NCBI RefSeq assembly: GCF_945890115.1
Contig: NZ_CAMDCK010000017.1
Span: forward strand, 1 to 59,437
Direction of reading: 5' to 3'
Source of the DNA: Sphingorhabdus sp. EL138
GTDB taxonomy: Bacteria; Pseudomonadota; Alphaproteobacteria; Sphingomonadales; Sphingomonadaceae
Length of the DNA: 59,437 nucleotides
Made by a program: the position numbers and the translations under genes. Position 1 is the first letter of the stretch. Each line of letters starts with the position of its first letter. The notes under the pieces are model-generated. The model was not told the origin of the DNA. It searched no databases and was given only the letters and a program-made list of their open reading frames with translations. Positions 1-13,040 of this stretch are shown piece after piece.

Positions 1-454
1 CAATGCGCAAAGAGTCAAGCGCCCAGCTCCGTCCAATGGGACGCATATCCTGCGCGCTGCCCATCCAATTTGCATAGGTTGCAAAAATCGCCTCAGCGCG
101 CAATTCGGCATGGGTGTCGATGATCTCTTGGCTATACTGCTCATTACCCAGCAAATGCTCCCACGCCGAAGCCAGCGCCTCCAATGCGCTTGAAGGGATG
201 CGGTCGCCCACTTCGTTGAGCGCCTGCAGCAGTGGCTCTCCCTTCGGTCGTGCGTCAGATGCACTTGCAAAAGCTTCGCGCCACCACTCCATTTTGATTT
301 GCGCGATCATCGGATCGCGCGCATTGCGCAATATGTCAGCAAATCGGTTGTCGATGTGCAGCATCAGCGCAAATGCTGACCGAAGATCGTACGGAGCATA
401 GGCAACTGCCAACCGCGTAGGCGGAGATAGTTCCAAAGCAGTATCCACCGTCAT
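1..454 (-). CDS. Squalene/phytoene synthase family protein (N-terminal part, runs off the window)
   Basis: The N-terminal 151 codons are present and the 3' end lies outside the window. The translation begins MTVDTALELSPPTRLAVAYA and contains FALMLHIDNRFADIL followed by IKMEWWREAF, the pattern of the squalene/phytoene synthase (trans-isoprenyl diphosphate synthase, head-to-head) superfamily. The ATG at 454 is the first in-frame Met; a GTG at 480 is out of frame. The visible part has no Asp-rich DDxxD motif, which suggests the NDUFAF6-like branch (a complex I assembly factor in mitochondria) rather than a carotenoid or hopanoid enzyme; that is inference. It follows pdhB by about 33 nt on the same strand and is probably the last gene of the eno-ftsB-pdhA-pdhB run. 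Confidence 0.7.
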   Translation of the reverse strand, partial: MTVDTALELSPPTRLAVAYAPYDLRSAFALMLHIDNRFADILRNARDPMIAQIKMEWWREAFASASDARPKGEPLLQALNEVGDRIPSSALEALASAWEHLLGNEQYSQEIIDTHAELRAEAIFATYANWMGSAQDMRPIGRSWALDSLRI

Positions 455-487
455 CTGCGCACCTGCGACAATCTGGTCACCGCGGGA

Positions 488-1876
488 TTAGACTCCAAGC
501 GTTCTGCGAACACCAGCGACAATCTTATCCGCGTTTACCAACGTCGCCTTCTCCAGGTTTGCCGCATAAGGCATTGGAACATCTTCGTTCGTGATACGCA
601 AAACTGGTGCGTCTAGATCGTCGAAACCCTCTTCCATGCATATCGCCACAATTTCGCTGCCGACCGAACAAGTTGGCCAACCTTCCTCGGCGACAACCAA
701 GCGATTGGTTTTTGCAAGACTTTCCAAAACCGTCGCCTTGTCGAGAGGACGAATGGTGCGCAGATCGATGACCTCAGCGCTAATTCCGTCTTCGGCCAAT
801 CTGTTCGCGGCGTCCAGTGATAGCCCAACGCCGATGGAGTAGCTGACAATGGTTACGTCGGTTCCTTCGCGCATGACCCGCGCTTTACCGATGGGCAAGA
901 CATGATCGTCGCCAGTGGGAACTTCGAAGCTGCGGCCATAAAGTAATTCATTTTCTAGGAATACGACCGGGTCCTCACAACGGATGGCCGCCTTCAACAA
1001 TCCCTTGGCATCGGCGGCGTCATATGGCGCAATCACAATGAGCCCGGGGACACTAGCATACCAAGGTGCATAATTCTGGCTGTGCTGCGCACCCACGCGC
1101 GCAGCGGCGCCGTTTGGACCACGGAACACGATAGGGCAACGCATTTGGCCGCCCGACATATAGTTCGTCTTGGCTGCTGAGTTGATGATGTGATCAATCG
1201 CCTGCATGGCAAAGTTAAAGGTCATGAATTCAATAATGGGCCGTAAGCCGCCCATTGCGGCCCCGGTACCAACGCCAGCAAAGCCATATTCCGTGATAGG
1301 CGTATCGATAACCCGGCGCGCGCCGAATTCTTCGAGCAGGCCTTGCGTCACCTTATAGGCCCCTTGATACTCAGCGACTTCCTCACCCATGACAAACACG
1401 CGGTCGTCGCGGCGCATTTCCTCCGCCATGGCATCGCGCAAGGCTTCGCGTAAGGTGACGGATTGCATATTGCCGCTCGCGATAGCGACTGGCTGAGATT
1501 TGGCAGGCGTGGCGTCCCCCTTCCCTTTTGTATCGAGCTTATTCGACACAATTGGGGCTGGCGCATTATTTGCCGGTGTCTCGACAGGGCTCGATGCGAC
1601 TGGTTTTGGGGAAGCCGCAGGCGCAGTTTCTTCTCCCTCACCCGTAATCAACGCAATCACCGTGCCAACTTTGACCCCATCGGTCCCTTCGGGAACGGTA
1701 ATCGACGAAATCACGCCTTCGTCCACAGCTTCAAATTCCATAGTCGCCTTATCGGTCTCGATCTCTGCAAGAATATCGCCAGATTTGACGCTATCGCCCT
1801 CTTTGACCAGCCATTTGGCCAAGGTGCCTTCTTCCATCGTTGGCGAAAGCGCGGGCATCTTAAGTTCGATTGCCAT
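488..1876 (-). CDS. pdhB: Pyruvate dehydrogenase E1 component subunit beta with N-terminal lipoyl domain
   Basis: This is the beta subunit of the thiamine-diphosphate-dependent E1 enzyme, which decarboxylates pyruvate and passes acetyl groups to E2 in the cytoplasmic pyruvate dehydrogenase complex. Residues 1-78 form a biotinyl/lipoyl domain with the lipoylation motif [10 protein letters not shown] (Lys about 43). An Ala/Pro-rich linker (about 80-140) follows, then the transketolase pyrimidine-binding and C-terminal domains ([12 protein letters not shown] to the end). The fused lipoyl domain is usual in alphaproteobacterial E1-beta and explains the 462-residue length. The ATG at 1876 overlaps the pdhA stop as TGATG and has a GGAG ribosome site 8-9 nt upstream; a TTG one codon earlier is less likely. 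It is translationally coupled to pdhA. Confidence 0.96.
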   Translation of the reverse strand: MAIELKMPALSPTMEEGTLAKWLVKEGDSVKSGDILAEIETDKATMEFEAVDEGVISSITVPEGTDGVKVGTVIALITGEGEETAPAASPKPVASSPVETPANNAPAPIVSNKLDTKGKGDATPAKSQPVAIASGNMQSVTLREALRDAMAEEMRRDDRVFVMGEEVAEYQGAYKVTQGLLEEFGARRVIDTPITEYGFAGVGTGAAMGGLRPIIEFMTFNFAMQAIDHIINSAAKTNYMSGGQMRCPIVFRGPNGAAARVGAQHSQNYAPWYASVPGLIVIAPYDAADAKGLLKAAIRCEDPVVFLENELLYGRSFEVPTGDDHVLPIGKARVMREGTDVTIVSYSIGVGLSLDAANRLAEDGISAEVIDLRTIRPLDKATVLESLAKTNRLVVAEEGWPTCSVGSEIVAICMEEGFDDLDAPVLRITNEDVPMPYAANLEKATLVNADKIVAGVRRTLGV

Positions 1877-2946
1877 CAATATTGCTCCACCAGCACGTCA
1901 GTATATAGTTCAGCAAGATCGGGCTCTGGCGAGGTTTCAGCAAAATCCGCGGACTCGTTCACAATCGTCCGAATCTCTTTTTCAATGACCTTCAGCACGT
2001 CTGCACCCACACCCATTTCCGCGAGATAGGCTTTGCAACCTTCAATCGGGTCGCTGTTGTCGCGAACAGACTGGACCTCATCACGGCTGCGGTACTTAGC
2101 AGGGTCGGACATGGAATGGCCCCGATAACGGTAGGTTTTCATTTCCAACAATACAGGTCCCTTACCACTGCGTACCCAATCCAACGCAACCTCGGCAGCG
2201 CCGCGAACGGCTAGGACATCCATGCCGTCGACTTGAATGCCGGGAATGCGGAAACTCTCACCGCGGCGATAAAGCTGATCTTCGGACGAAGCGCGGTTGA
2301 CACTGGTGCCCATGGCATATTGGTTATTTTCGATCACGAAGATGATGGGCAGCTTCCAAAGCTCCGCCATGTTGAAGCTTTCATAGACCTGCCCCTGATT
2401 GGATGCGCCGTCGCCAAAATAGGCAAGGCACACGCCGCCATCATTCGCATATTTATGCCCAAAGGCAAGGCCCGCGCCGAGCGATACCTGCGCGCCGACA
2501 ATCCCGTGTCCGCCGTAAAATTTATGTTCGGTCGAGAACATGTGCATCGACCCGCCCTTGCCCTTTGATATGCCGGCAGCGCGGCCAGTCAGTTCGGCCA
2601 TAATGACATTTGGGTCGATGCCATAAGCCAGCATATGGCCATGGTCCCGATAGCCGGTGATGACGCTGTCTTTGCCCGGTGTCAGCGCGGATTGCAGGCC
2701 AATCGCGACCGCTTCTTGCCCGATATACAAATGGCAAAAACCACCGATCAGCCCTAGGCCATAAAGCTGCCCCGCCTTTTCCTCAAAGCGCCGGATCAAC
2801 AACATGTCGCGGTAGAACTTCAAAAGCTCTTCCTTAGTCGCTTTATACGGAACCGGCTCGGTCGGTCGCTCCCTGTTGGCGCGCGCCGCATCTTCGCTGA
2901 CGCTTGCCTTCTTGGAAGCAGATTTTTTCGCTGGAGTGGTTGCCAA
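1876..2946 (-). CDS. pdhA: Pyruvate dehydrogenase E1 component subunit alpha
   Basis: Alpha subunit of pyruvate dehydrogenase E1. It carries the thiamine diphosphate motif [18 protein letters not shown] ending in IENN, and the phosphorylation-loop-like segment [15 protein letters not shown] near the C-terminus. The best start is TTG at 2946 ([13 protein letters not shown]): it is preceded by AAGGAA with 6 nt spacing, whereas the upstream ATG at 2985 adds 13 residues without a clear ribosome site. This gives 356 residues with a Lys/Ala-rich N-terminal tail before the conserved domain (about residue 35 onward). It is coupled to pdhB by a TGATG overlap and lies downstream of ftsB and eno on the same strand. 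Confidence 0.96.
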   Translation of the reverse strand: MATTPAKKSASKKASVSEDAARANRERPTEPVPYKATKEELLKFYRDMLLIRRFEEKAGQLYGLGLIGGFCHLYIGQEAVAIGLQSALTPGKDSVITGYRDHGHMLAYGIDPNVIMAELTGRAAGISKGKGGSMHMFSTEHKFYGGHGIVGAQVSLGAGLAFGHKYANDGGVCLAYFGDGASNQGQVYESFNMAELWKLPIIFVIENNQYAMGTSVNRASSEDQLYRRGESFRIPGIQVDGMDVLAVRGAAEVALDWVRSGKGPVLLEMKTYRYRGHSMSDPAKYRSRDEVQSVRDNSDPIEGCKAYLAEMGVGADVLKVIEKEIRTIVNESADFAETSPEPDLAELYTDVLVEQY

Positions 2947-3071
2947 AATTATTTCCTTTAATGGAATTTTTATTTGCGCGTGCACCGGCGCCTAGCCAAA
3001 ATTGGCAAAGGTGAAAAGCGCTTTTCCGCAACGGAAATCACTGCGTAGTGATTCATTGGGTGGCTAACGCC

Positions 3072-3383
3072 TTACTTTAACGGAACGACAACTTCGTCAG
3101 GGGCAACGACGTTCAATTCTTTGCGCATCAGTTCGCCCGCAAGGTCCGGGTCGACATTGTCTCGGTCCAGCAGGAGTTGCCGGTTACGCAAAGCGTCCCG
3201 TTCCTTTTGCAACTTTGCCAGCTCAACTTTACGCTCACTCAACGCCGCGCGATAGTCGGTCCATGCAATAATTCCCGTCGGACCCAGCAATGCGTAAGAC
3301 GCGATCCCGAGCAAAGCGAAAAGCCCTAAAGCAGGCCCAACCACTGACTTCATATATTGCGGTTTTTTATTGCTTCGAACCAT
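3072..3383 (-). CDS. ftsB: FtsB/DivIC family septum formation initiator
   Basis: A 103-residue protein with a short cytoplasmic N-terminus, one membrane segment (about residues 14-35, VVGPALGLFALLGIASYALL) and a charged heptad-like coiled coil (about 44-75, YRAALSERKVELAKLQKERD). This is the layout of the bitopic divisome protein FtsB/DivIC, which in other bacteria forms a complex with FtsL and FtsQ to activate septal peptidoglycan synthesis. It lies 46 nt downstream of eno on the same strand, a conserved eno-ftsB pairing in proteobacteria, and upstream of pdhA. The assignment rests on topology, length and neighbourhood; sequence conservation in this family is low. Confidence 0.85.
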   Translation of the reverse strand: MVRSNKKPQYMKSVVGPALGLFALLGIASYALLGPTGIIAWTDYRAALSERKVELAKLQKERDALRNRQLLLDRDNVDPDLAGELMRKELNVVAPDEVVVPLK

Positions 3384-3429
3384 TTTCAGATAGAATCATA
3401 GTTTATACGATTTGGCAAGGATATCACGG

Positions 3430-4794
<1,365 letters not shown>

Positions 4795-4903
4795 TTAAAA
4801 CTAAATTTGCGGTGCTATAGTTGACTAAGGCACGCGCAATACAAATATTCACGGATAGCAAGACAATTTCTTTCGCCCCAGTTGTTCAAAAGGATACATT
4901 GTT

Positions 4904-5416
4904 ATGGCCGAAACCGAAAAGCCCGCAGCAGCCCAGAAAGCAACCACTAAGCCAGCAGCAGCCAAGCCTGCCGCTAAGGCAGTAGGCAAGGCAAAGACCG
5001 CTGCACCAAAGGCTGTGGCAAAGGCGCAACCAACCAAAGGCAAGACCGAAAACGTCAAGGAAAAGGTCAAGACCGACATGAATGATTTTAAGGCCCAAGC
5101 CACCGATACCGTCCGCGCGGCGGCAACCAAAGGCAAGGATCGCGCCACCGAAGCGGTTGGCAGCATTAGCAAGCTAATCCGCGACAGCGCTGGTACCATC
5201 GACGATAATGTTGGCAAACAATATGGCGACTATGCCCGTAGCGCAGCCGACATGGTTGAAGGTTTTGCCGGCAAAATGGACGCTAAGGATGTGGATGCAT
5301 TGGCAGAAGATGCTCGACAATTCGTTCGCAAAAGCCCCGCCGTCGCTATTGGCGCCGCTGCTGCAATAGGCTTTGTTTTGGCGCGTCTTGTGCGTTCTGG
5401 TGGCAAAGACGCTTGA
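4904..5416 (+). CDS. Lys/Ala-rich protein with DUF883 (YqjD/ElaB)-like C-terminal half
   Basis: A 170-residue protein in two parts. Residues 1-45 are a low-complexity Ala/Lys/Pro tail (PAAAKPAAKAVGKAKTAAPK), like histone H1-type DNA-binding tails. Residues 50-170 are an amphipathic helical region ending in RKSPAVAIGAAAAIGFVLAR, a single C-terminal membrane segment followed by basic residues. The second half resembles the DUF883 family (E. coli YqjD, ElaB, YgaM), inner-membrane proteins reported to bind ribosomes in stationary phase. AAGGA lies 9 nt before the ATG. It starts a plus-strand cluster with a YqjE-like holin-family gene and two more small membrane-protein genes. The family match is by pattern, not by a search; a phasin-like role is also possible. 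Confidence 0.65.
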   Translation: MAETEKPAAAQKATTKPAAAKPAAKAVGKAKTAAPKAVAKAQPTKGKTENVKEKVKTDMNDFKAQATDTVRAAATKGKDRATEAVGSISKLIRDSAGTIDDNVGKQYGDYARSAADMVEGFAGKMDAKDVDALAEDARQFVRKSPAVAIGAAAAIGFVLARLVRSGGKDA

Positions 5417-5467
5417 GTAGCAACACAGGCAGCATTGCAAAATGTCGCTAATGACCGATAAGCGGGT

Positions 5468-5869
5468 ATGATAAAGATCGAAGAACCTCAGCATGAAGCG
5501 TCGGAACACTTAGAGCCTCCGATTGAGCCAAGCGCGAGCGAACAGCTAGCGTTGGTGATGGAGGATCTGCGGGCGATGGTGAAGGCAGAAATGCGCTATC
5601 ATCGGTCGCGGTTAGATTACACACGCCATGTATTCCTCTGGTCATTCCGTTATGGTGCAGTCGCGGCATGCGCATTTGGTGGAGCTTCCATTGCGCTGGT
5701 GCTTGGCCTGGTCCTCTCACTTTCGCCAATAATTGGCCCATTGGCGGCAACCTTGCTCGTCACCATAAGCTTTGTGATCATCGGTATCTTTTTCGCGGCA
5801 TTGGCCCGAAAATGGATGCGGAAAGTTTACTTTCCGGAAATGCAGAAAAATGTCGACGATCTTACCTGA
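5468..5869 (+). CDS. Phage-holin-family (YqjE-like) membrane protein
   Basis: A 133-residue protein. Residues 1-60 are a charged cytoplasmic region (EQLALVMEDLRAMVKAEMRY); two closely spaced membrane helices follow (about 62-86 and 89-112), then a basic end (RKWMRKVYFPEMQKN). This is the pattern of the holin superfamily III / YqjE group, which despite its name is mostly chromosomal and not lytic. It lies 51 nt after the YqjD-like gene and overlaps the next gene by 20 nt, so the cluster is probably one transcript. The order YqjD-like, YqjE-like, small basic membrane protein mirrors the enterobacterial yqjD-yqjE-yqjK set. Confidence 0.7.
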   Translation: MIKIEEPQHEASEHLEPPIEPSASEQLALVMEDLRAMVKAEMRYHRSRLDYTRHVFLWSFRYGAVAACAFGGASIALVLGLVLSLSPIIGPLAATLLVTISFVIIGIFFAALARKWMRKVYFPEMQKNVDDLT

Positions 5870-6185
5870 AGAACCTGTTGTCACTGACCGTGATAGCGTG
5901 ATTTTGTCGAACGCTGAGCGGCGGTATTTGCGGCGCAAGTTTCAAGGGAGCTTGGCCGTCACGCGTGATATCCTTAATCCACGCAATCAACTCAGGCGGT
6001 TCGTTGAACGACAAACCACCCAAGCCAAGCAGATCGCAGACGAGACAGTTCAAATTGCAAAGTACAACGCGCCCATAATTGGTGTTATAGGGGCAAGTGC
6101 CTTGTTAATTGTGATGCGCGGCCCAATTACGCGTTGGATTTCGACGCGGCGACAGAGTAAAATCAAAACGCCCTCCAGCAAATGA
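5850..6185 (+). CDS. Small basic membrane protein of unknown function (YqjK-like position)
   Basis: A 111-residue protein whose start codon lies inside the preceding holin-family gene (20-nt overlap), which implies translational coupling. It has a charged N-terminal region with a basic stretch (AERRYLRRKFQGSLAV), an amphipathic helix (NQLRRFVERQTTQAKQIADE), one membrane segment (about 75-93, APIIGVIGASALLIVMRG) and a short basic C-terminus. I do not recognise a named family. Its position after the YqjE-like gene, and its size and charge, recall E. coli YqjK, but sequence similarity cannot be claimed by eye. Confidence 0.7.
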   Translation: MSTILPEEPVVTDRDSVILSNAERRYLRRKFQGSLAVTRDILNPRNQLRRFVERQTTQAKQIADETVQIAKYNAPIIGVIGASALLIVMRGPITRWISTRRQSKIKTPSSK

Positions 6186-6199
6186 TATAGGAACAATAT

Positions 6200-6685
6200 A
6201 TGAGCAAGATTGGCGACAGCATCAAATCCGCAGCTGATAGCGCGAAAGCGAAAACCACACGTTCGACCGCTGCGGCGCGTCAGAAGGCTGCGGCCGCATT
6301 GGAGAAAAGCAAAGATGCTGCCGCCACAGGCTTAGAGCAATCGAAGGAAATGGCCCGCAAAGCAAAAGCAAAGACGAGCGACGGTATTGATAAAAACCCG
6401 CTTGCCATCGTGCTAGGCGGTATTGCCATTGGCGCGATCGTCGGCGCGCTTTTGCCGCGGACCGAACGCGAGACCAAAGTGCTGGGCAAGGCGGGCAAGA
6501 AATTGAACAAAAAAGCGCGTAAAATAGCCGACGCTGCGAAAGTCGCTGGCATGAGCCAAGTCGATACGCTTGGGTTAAATGGCGAAGCAATGCGTGCGCA
6601 ATTTAGGGAGCTTGTTAACAAGGCCGCTCTCGCTGTAAAGGCCGCGGGTCAGGCCGCTACAGATGCGGCTAAGGAAAAAAGTTAA
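6200..6685 (+). CDS. Lys/Ala-rich single-membrane-helix protein (DUF883/YtxH-like)
   Basis: A 161-residue protein. Residues 1-68 form a long helical Ala/Lys region (AAARQKAAAALEKSKDAAAT), followed by NPLAIVLGGIAIGAIVGALL (about 70-90), a glycine-zipper-like membrane helix. A basic region (KVLGKAGKKLNKKARKIADA) and an Ala-rich C-terminal helix follow. The N-terminal part resembles the amphipathic repeats of DUF883, YtxH or phasin-like proteins. It lies 14 nt after the previous gene and its 3' end comes within 11 nt of the DUF4170 start. Function unknown; the layout suggests a membrane-anchored, nucleic-acid- or ribosome-associated stress protein, which is inference. Confidence 0.7.
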   Translation: MSKIGDSIKSAADSAKAKTTRSTAAARQKAAAALEKSKDAAATGLEQSKEMARKAKAKTSDGIDKNPLAIVLGGIAIGAIVGALLPRTERETKVLGKAGKKLNKKARKIADAAKVAGMSQVDTLGLNGEAMRAQFRELVNKAALAVKAAGQAATDAAKEKS

Positions 6686-6695
6686 GGATAGTCGT

Positions 6696-6914
6696 TTGAA
6701 CGATACGAAATTACATCTCGTTTTTGGTGGCCGCGTAGACAACCCGCAAACGTTAAAATTTACCGACCTCGAAAATTTGGACATTGTCGGCATGTTTCCC
6801 GATTATGCCAGTGCTGAGGAAGCATGGCGCGGGGCGGCCCAGCGCACAGTCGATGATGCCGAAATGAAATATGTTGTGGTGCATTTGCACAAGCTTTTGC
6901 AACCCGAAAGCTGA
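6696..6914 (+). CDS. DUF4170 domain-containing small protein
   Basis: A 72-residue protein with the DUF4170 pattern: LHLVFGGRVDNP near the N-terminus, then LDIVGMFPDYASAEEAWRGA and MKYVVVHLHKLL. The family is confined mainly to alphaproteobacteria and has no assigned function. I prefer TTG at 6696 as start because AAGGA lies 7 nt upstream and the conserved region begins at once; the ATG at 6663 would overlap the previous gene and add 11 basic residues (MRLRKKVKDSR) not expected in the family. It is the last gene of the plus-strand cluster and converges on the rhomboid gene 19 nt away. Confidence 0.8.
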   Translation: MNDTKLHLVFGGRVDNPQTLKFTDLENLDIVGMFPDYASAEEAWRGAAQRTVDDAEMKYVVVHLHKLLQPES

Positions 6915-6933
6915 TAACGGCTCGCCGCGCTGA

Positions 6934-7596
6934 TTAGGCGCGCCGATACCGCCATAACAACAATGGCCGCGCCAACAATAATCCGGCGACAAACCCGCCC
7001 ATGTGCGACCATATTGCGATAGCGATTCCCAAGCTAGGCCCCACAAAACCAAGCGCAAGATTTAACCCCGCCCAGGCGATAGTTAAATGAAATAGCCGGG
7101 CATATTCAGCCGAGATCGGTCCCCAAGACTTCGGTTTTTTGTTTGGAAAGAGCAGCACATAAGCACCTATAACGCCCGAGATTGCGCCGCTTGCACCAAT
7201 GGCTGGCGCCATCATGTCCACAGACATGGGCCAAGCCATGAATGACGCGAGCCACTCCATAGCTGCGGCAATATAAGCCGACCCGATGTAAAGCGCGAGA
7301 TAGAGCCCACTGCCCAATACGCGCTCCACCATCTTACCGATAAGTAAAAGCATCAGCATGTTCATCACGACATGCGCGACACCGCCATGCAGAAAAGCAG
7401 CAGATAGGGGCGTCAAAAACGCTGGTACCAAGACCCCGACATCAGAAAATGCCGCACTACCGCTGCTTAAGCGGATCGGGAACAGCCCGCCCGATATCAC
7501 CGAATATTGCCACCAAGACGGAACTAGCAATATTGCCGCGATCACCAGATTGATGACCACCAATGCATTGGTAACAGGGCCACGCGGAAACTGCAT
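6934..7596 (-). CDS. Rhomboid-family intramembrane serine protease
   Basis: A 220-residue membrane protein with about six transmembrane helices. The catalytic-serine motif GASGAISG is in the fourth helix region and the catalytic-His motif SHMGGFVAGLLL in the last; the HGGVAHVVMNMLML segment carries the conserved His/Asn oxyanion residues. These residues indicate an active rhomboid that cleaves other membrane proteins within the bilayer; the substrate is unknown. The reading frame continues upstream to a TTG at 7623, but the ATG at 7596 (MQFPRGPVTNALV) fits the expected short N-terminus. It follows greA by 36 nt, so it is likely cotranscribed with greA. Confidence 0.9.
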   Translation of the reverse strand: MQFPRGPVTNALVVINLVIAAILLVPSWWQYSVISGGLFPIRLSSGSAAFSDVGVLVPAFLTPLSAAFLHGGVAHVVMNMLMLLLIGKMVERVLGSGLYLALYIGSAYIAAAMEWLASFMAWPMSVDMMAPAIGASGAISGVIGAYVLLFPNKKPKSWGPISAEYARLFHLTIAWAGLNLALGFVGPSLGIAIAIWSHMGGFVAGLLLARPLLLWRYRRA

Positions 7597-7632
7597 ATTA
7601 GTCCGTCTGACGCCTCTCACCAAAGCGCATAA

Positions 7633-8109
7633 TCAAATAAACTCGATTTTCGATACAAGATAATATTTGTCGCCGGACGGCACAGTCAATTCAACTTCGT
7701 CTTCGACAACACGCCCAATCAGCGCGCGGCCCAATGGCGAGTTGTACGAAATGCGGCCCGCTTTTGCATCGGCCTCAGTCTCGCCAACAAGCTGATAGCG
7801 CACGGGCTTATCATTTTCGTCCAACAAGTTAACGGTCGCACCAAATACAATTTTATCGCCCGAAAGGGTTGAAGGGTCTATAATCTGCGCACGACCAATC
7901 TTGTCCTCGATTTCCGAAATCGCGGCTTCAACCTGGCCCTGACGTTCCTTCGCGGCGTGATATTCGGCATTTTCCGACAGATCGCCATGCGCGCGCGCTT
8001 CCTCAATTGCTTCCACAATCAACGGACGTTCGTCACGAAGGCGCTTCAAGTCGGTCGTCAGCTTTTCATAGCCTTCGGCCAACATCGGATATTTCTCAAA
8101 ACTCGCCAT
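7633..8109 (-). CDS. greA: Transcription elongation factor GreA
   Basis: GreA binds in the RNA polymerase secondary channel and stimulates cleavage of backtracked transcripts. The 158-residue protein has the N-terminal coiled-coil hairpin ([20 protein letters not shown] with [20 protein letters not shown], the acidic tip D-x-S-E-N) and the C-terminal FKBP-like domain ([30 protein letters not shown]). The start [17 protein letters not shown] at 8109 is standard; an upstream in-frame start at 8130 adds seven atypical residues. carB ends 98 nt upstream on the same strand, a common carAB-greA association in alphaproteobacteria. Confidence 0.97.
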   Translation of the reverse strand: MASFEKYPMLAEGYEKLTTDLKRLRDERPLIVEAIEEARAHGDLSENAEYHAAKERQGQVEAAISEIEDKIGRAQIIDPSTLSGDKIVFGATVNLLDENDKPVRYQLVGETEADAKAGRISYNSPLGRALIGRVVEDEVELTVPSGDKYYLVSKIEFI

Positions 8110-8207
8110 CAGGCAAAAACCCTTCGTCACAAAAATATCCCGACCGGACGGGTGCTAACCACCCATCCGATATGCAGTTCAGTAGTCGGGGAAAGATACT
8201 GCGCGTT

Positions 8208-11527
<3,320 letters not shown>

Positions 11528-11528
<1 letters not shown>

Positions 11529-11758
11529 TATGCTACTCGCCGCTTGAGAATATAAGCCGCAGAGGGCGCGCTGCTGGTTTCATGCACGGGACCAATTTTG
11601 ATTAATTCCCAACCCAAAACACCATAATGATTTAGCATTTGTTCTGTGGACATGTTTTCCAGCTCTGGGCGATCCCATTGACCACTACTACTCCAAATGC
11701 TGCCTACATATTTCACAACGATATATTCCCATTTCATAGGGACATACGGAGTGCTCAT
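11528..11758 (-). CDS. DUF4177-like small protein between carA and carB
   Basis: A 76-residue protein, [20 protein letters not shown] onward, with [17 protein letters not shown] near the middle and [10 protein letters not shown] at the end. The WEY-x-VV...LN-x-G-x-x-GWEL pattern matches the DUF4177 family of small alpha/beta proteins without known function. The ATG at 11758 overlaps the carA stop as ATGA, and its own TAA overlaps the carB ATG, so ribosomes are likely passed from carA through this gene to carB. The longer reading frame to 11872 lies inside carA and is not used. The tight insertion between the two synthase subunit genes hints at a link to carbamoyl-phosphate synthase; that is inference. 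Confidence 0.78.
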
Positions 11759-12912
11759 CCCATCATCCCCGCGAATTTCTCGAACAAATAATGGCTGTCC
11801 TGTGGGCCGGGTGAGGCTTCGGGGTGGTATTGCACCGAAAATGCGGGCTGGTCGGCGAGTTCGAAGCCGCAATTGCTGCCGTCGAAGAGGCTGATATGCG
11901 TCGCCTCCGCGTTGGCGGGTAAGGTTGCGGCGTCCACTGCAAAGCCGTGGTTCATGCTGGTGATTTCGACTGTGCAGTCGCTCAGGCGCTTGACCGGATG
12001 GTTCGCGCCGCGATGCCCCTGATGCATTTTCTCTGTCTTCGCGCCGACCGCGAGGCCAAGCATCTGGTGGCCAAGGCAGATGCCGAACAAGGGCTTTTTG
12101 GTTTCAAGCCATTGCTTGATCACCGGCACGGCATATACGCCCGTTGCGGCGGGGTCGCCGGGGCCGTTCGACAAGAAGAGGCCATCGGGCGCGTGGGCCA
12201 TGATGTCTTCAAAGCTTGCGGTGGCCGGCACAATGGTCACGTCACAGCCCACATCGACAAGGTTGCGCAGGATGTTGTGTTTGATGCCATAATCAACGGC
12301 GACGACCTTTTTACTGCCCTTGGCTGGGACGGCATAGCCCGAACCCCGCGTCCAAAGCCCTTGATCCCAACCATAAGTTTGCAGCGTTGTCACATCCTTG
12401 GCGAGGTCCATGCCCTCCAATCCAGCCCACGCCTTTGCCCGCGCTAACAATGTAGGCAGATCGAAATCGCCGGTTGCCGAATGTGCAATCACGGCGTTTG
12501 GCGCGCCGGCTACACGGATCAGCCGGGTCAGCGCGCGGGTATCAATGCCGGAGATACCGATGCGGCCATTGGCCTTCATCCATGAGTCAAAATGCTGCGT
12601 GCTGCGGAAATTGGATGGGTCGGTTACATCTTGCCGCACAATCGCCCCCAAAGCATGCGGGTTCAGTGCCTCGACATCTTCGGGGTTCGTGCCGACATTG
12701 CCGATATGCGGGAAGGTGAAGTTGATGATTTGCCCAGCGTAGGACGGATCAGTCATCACTTCCTGATAACCGGTCATTGCGGTGTTGAAGCAGACTTCAC
12801 CAACCGCTTGGCCCTCTGCGCCAAAGCCCCTGCCCCAGACCACTTCCCCGGACGCTAAAACCAATACCCCCGTCGCTCCAGAAGGCGCGCGCGAAGATTT
12901 GGGGTCGGCCAT
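11755..12912 (-). CDS. carA: Carbamoyl-phosphate synthase small (glutaminase) subunit
   Basis: The glutamine amidotransferase subunit that hydrolyses glutamine and channels ammonia to CarB. The N-terminal CPSase small-chain domain spans about residues 8-190 (GEVCFNTAMTGYQEVMTDPS). The class I amidotransferase domain spans about 195-380, with nucleophile Cys in PLFGICLGHQMLGLAVGAKT and the catalytic His-x-Glu in VQYHPEASPGP. Length (385) is normal. The ATG at 12912 has AGGAG about 10 nt upstream. It is the first gene of a carA-DUF4177-carB-greA-rhomboid series on the minus strand; the intergenic region upstream carries a long hairpin repeat. Confidence 0.98.
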   Translation of the reverse strand: MADPKSSRAPSGATGVLVLASGEVVWGRGFGAEGQAVGEVCFNTAMTGYQEVMTDPSYAGQIINFTFPHIGNVGTNPEDVEALNPHALGAIVRQDVTDPSNFRSTQHFDSWMKANGRIGISGIDTRALTRLIRVAGAPNAVIAHSATGDFDLPTLLARAKAWAGLEGMDLAKDVTTLQTYGWDQGLWTRGSGYAVPAKGSKKVVAVDYGIKHNILRNLVDVGCDVTIVPATASFEDIMAHAPDGLFLSNGPGDPAATGVYAVPVIKQWLETKKPLFGICLGHQMLGLAVGAKTEKMHQGHRGANHPVKRLSDCTVEITSMNHGFAVDAATLPANAEATHISLFDGSNCGFELADQPAFSVQYHPEASPGPQDSHYLFEKFAGMMG

Positions 12913-13040
12913 GATGGGGTCGCTCCTGTTAAACGGAATACAGCAATGTCGCTAAGGCATTGCGCCTAGAGATGGTGACCCAAAGCGTCAATGCGGAAAT
13001 CAAGAAAGCTGTGGAATGTTTACGCTATTCTCTTTCTAAC

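Noticed and set aside
5468-5869. Prophage holin
   Set aside because: The protein belongs to the chromosomal YqjE/holin-III type and no lysin, portal, capsid or terminase gene is nearby.
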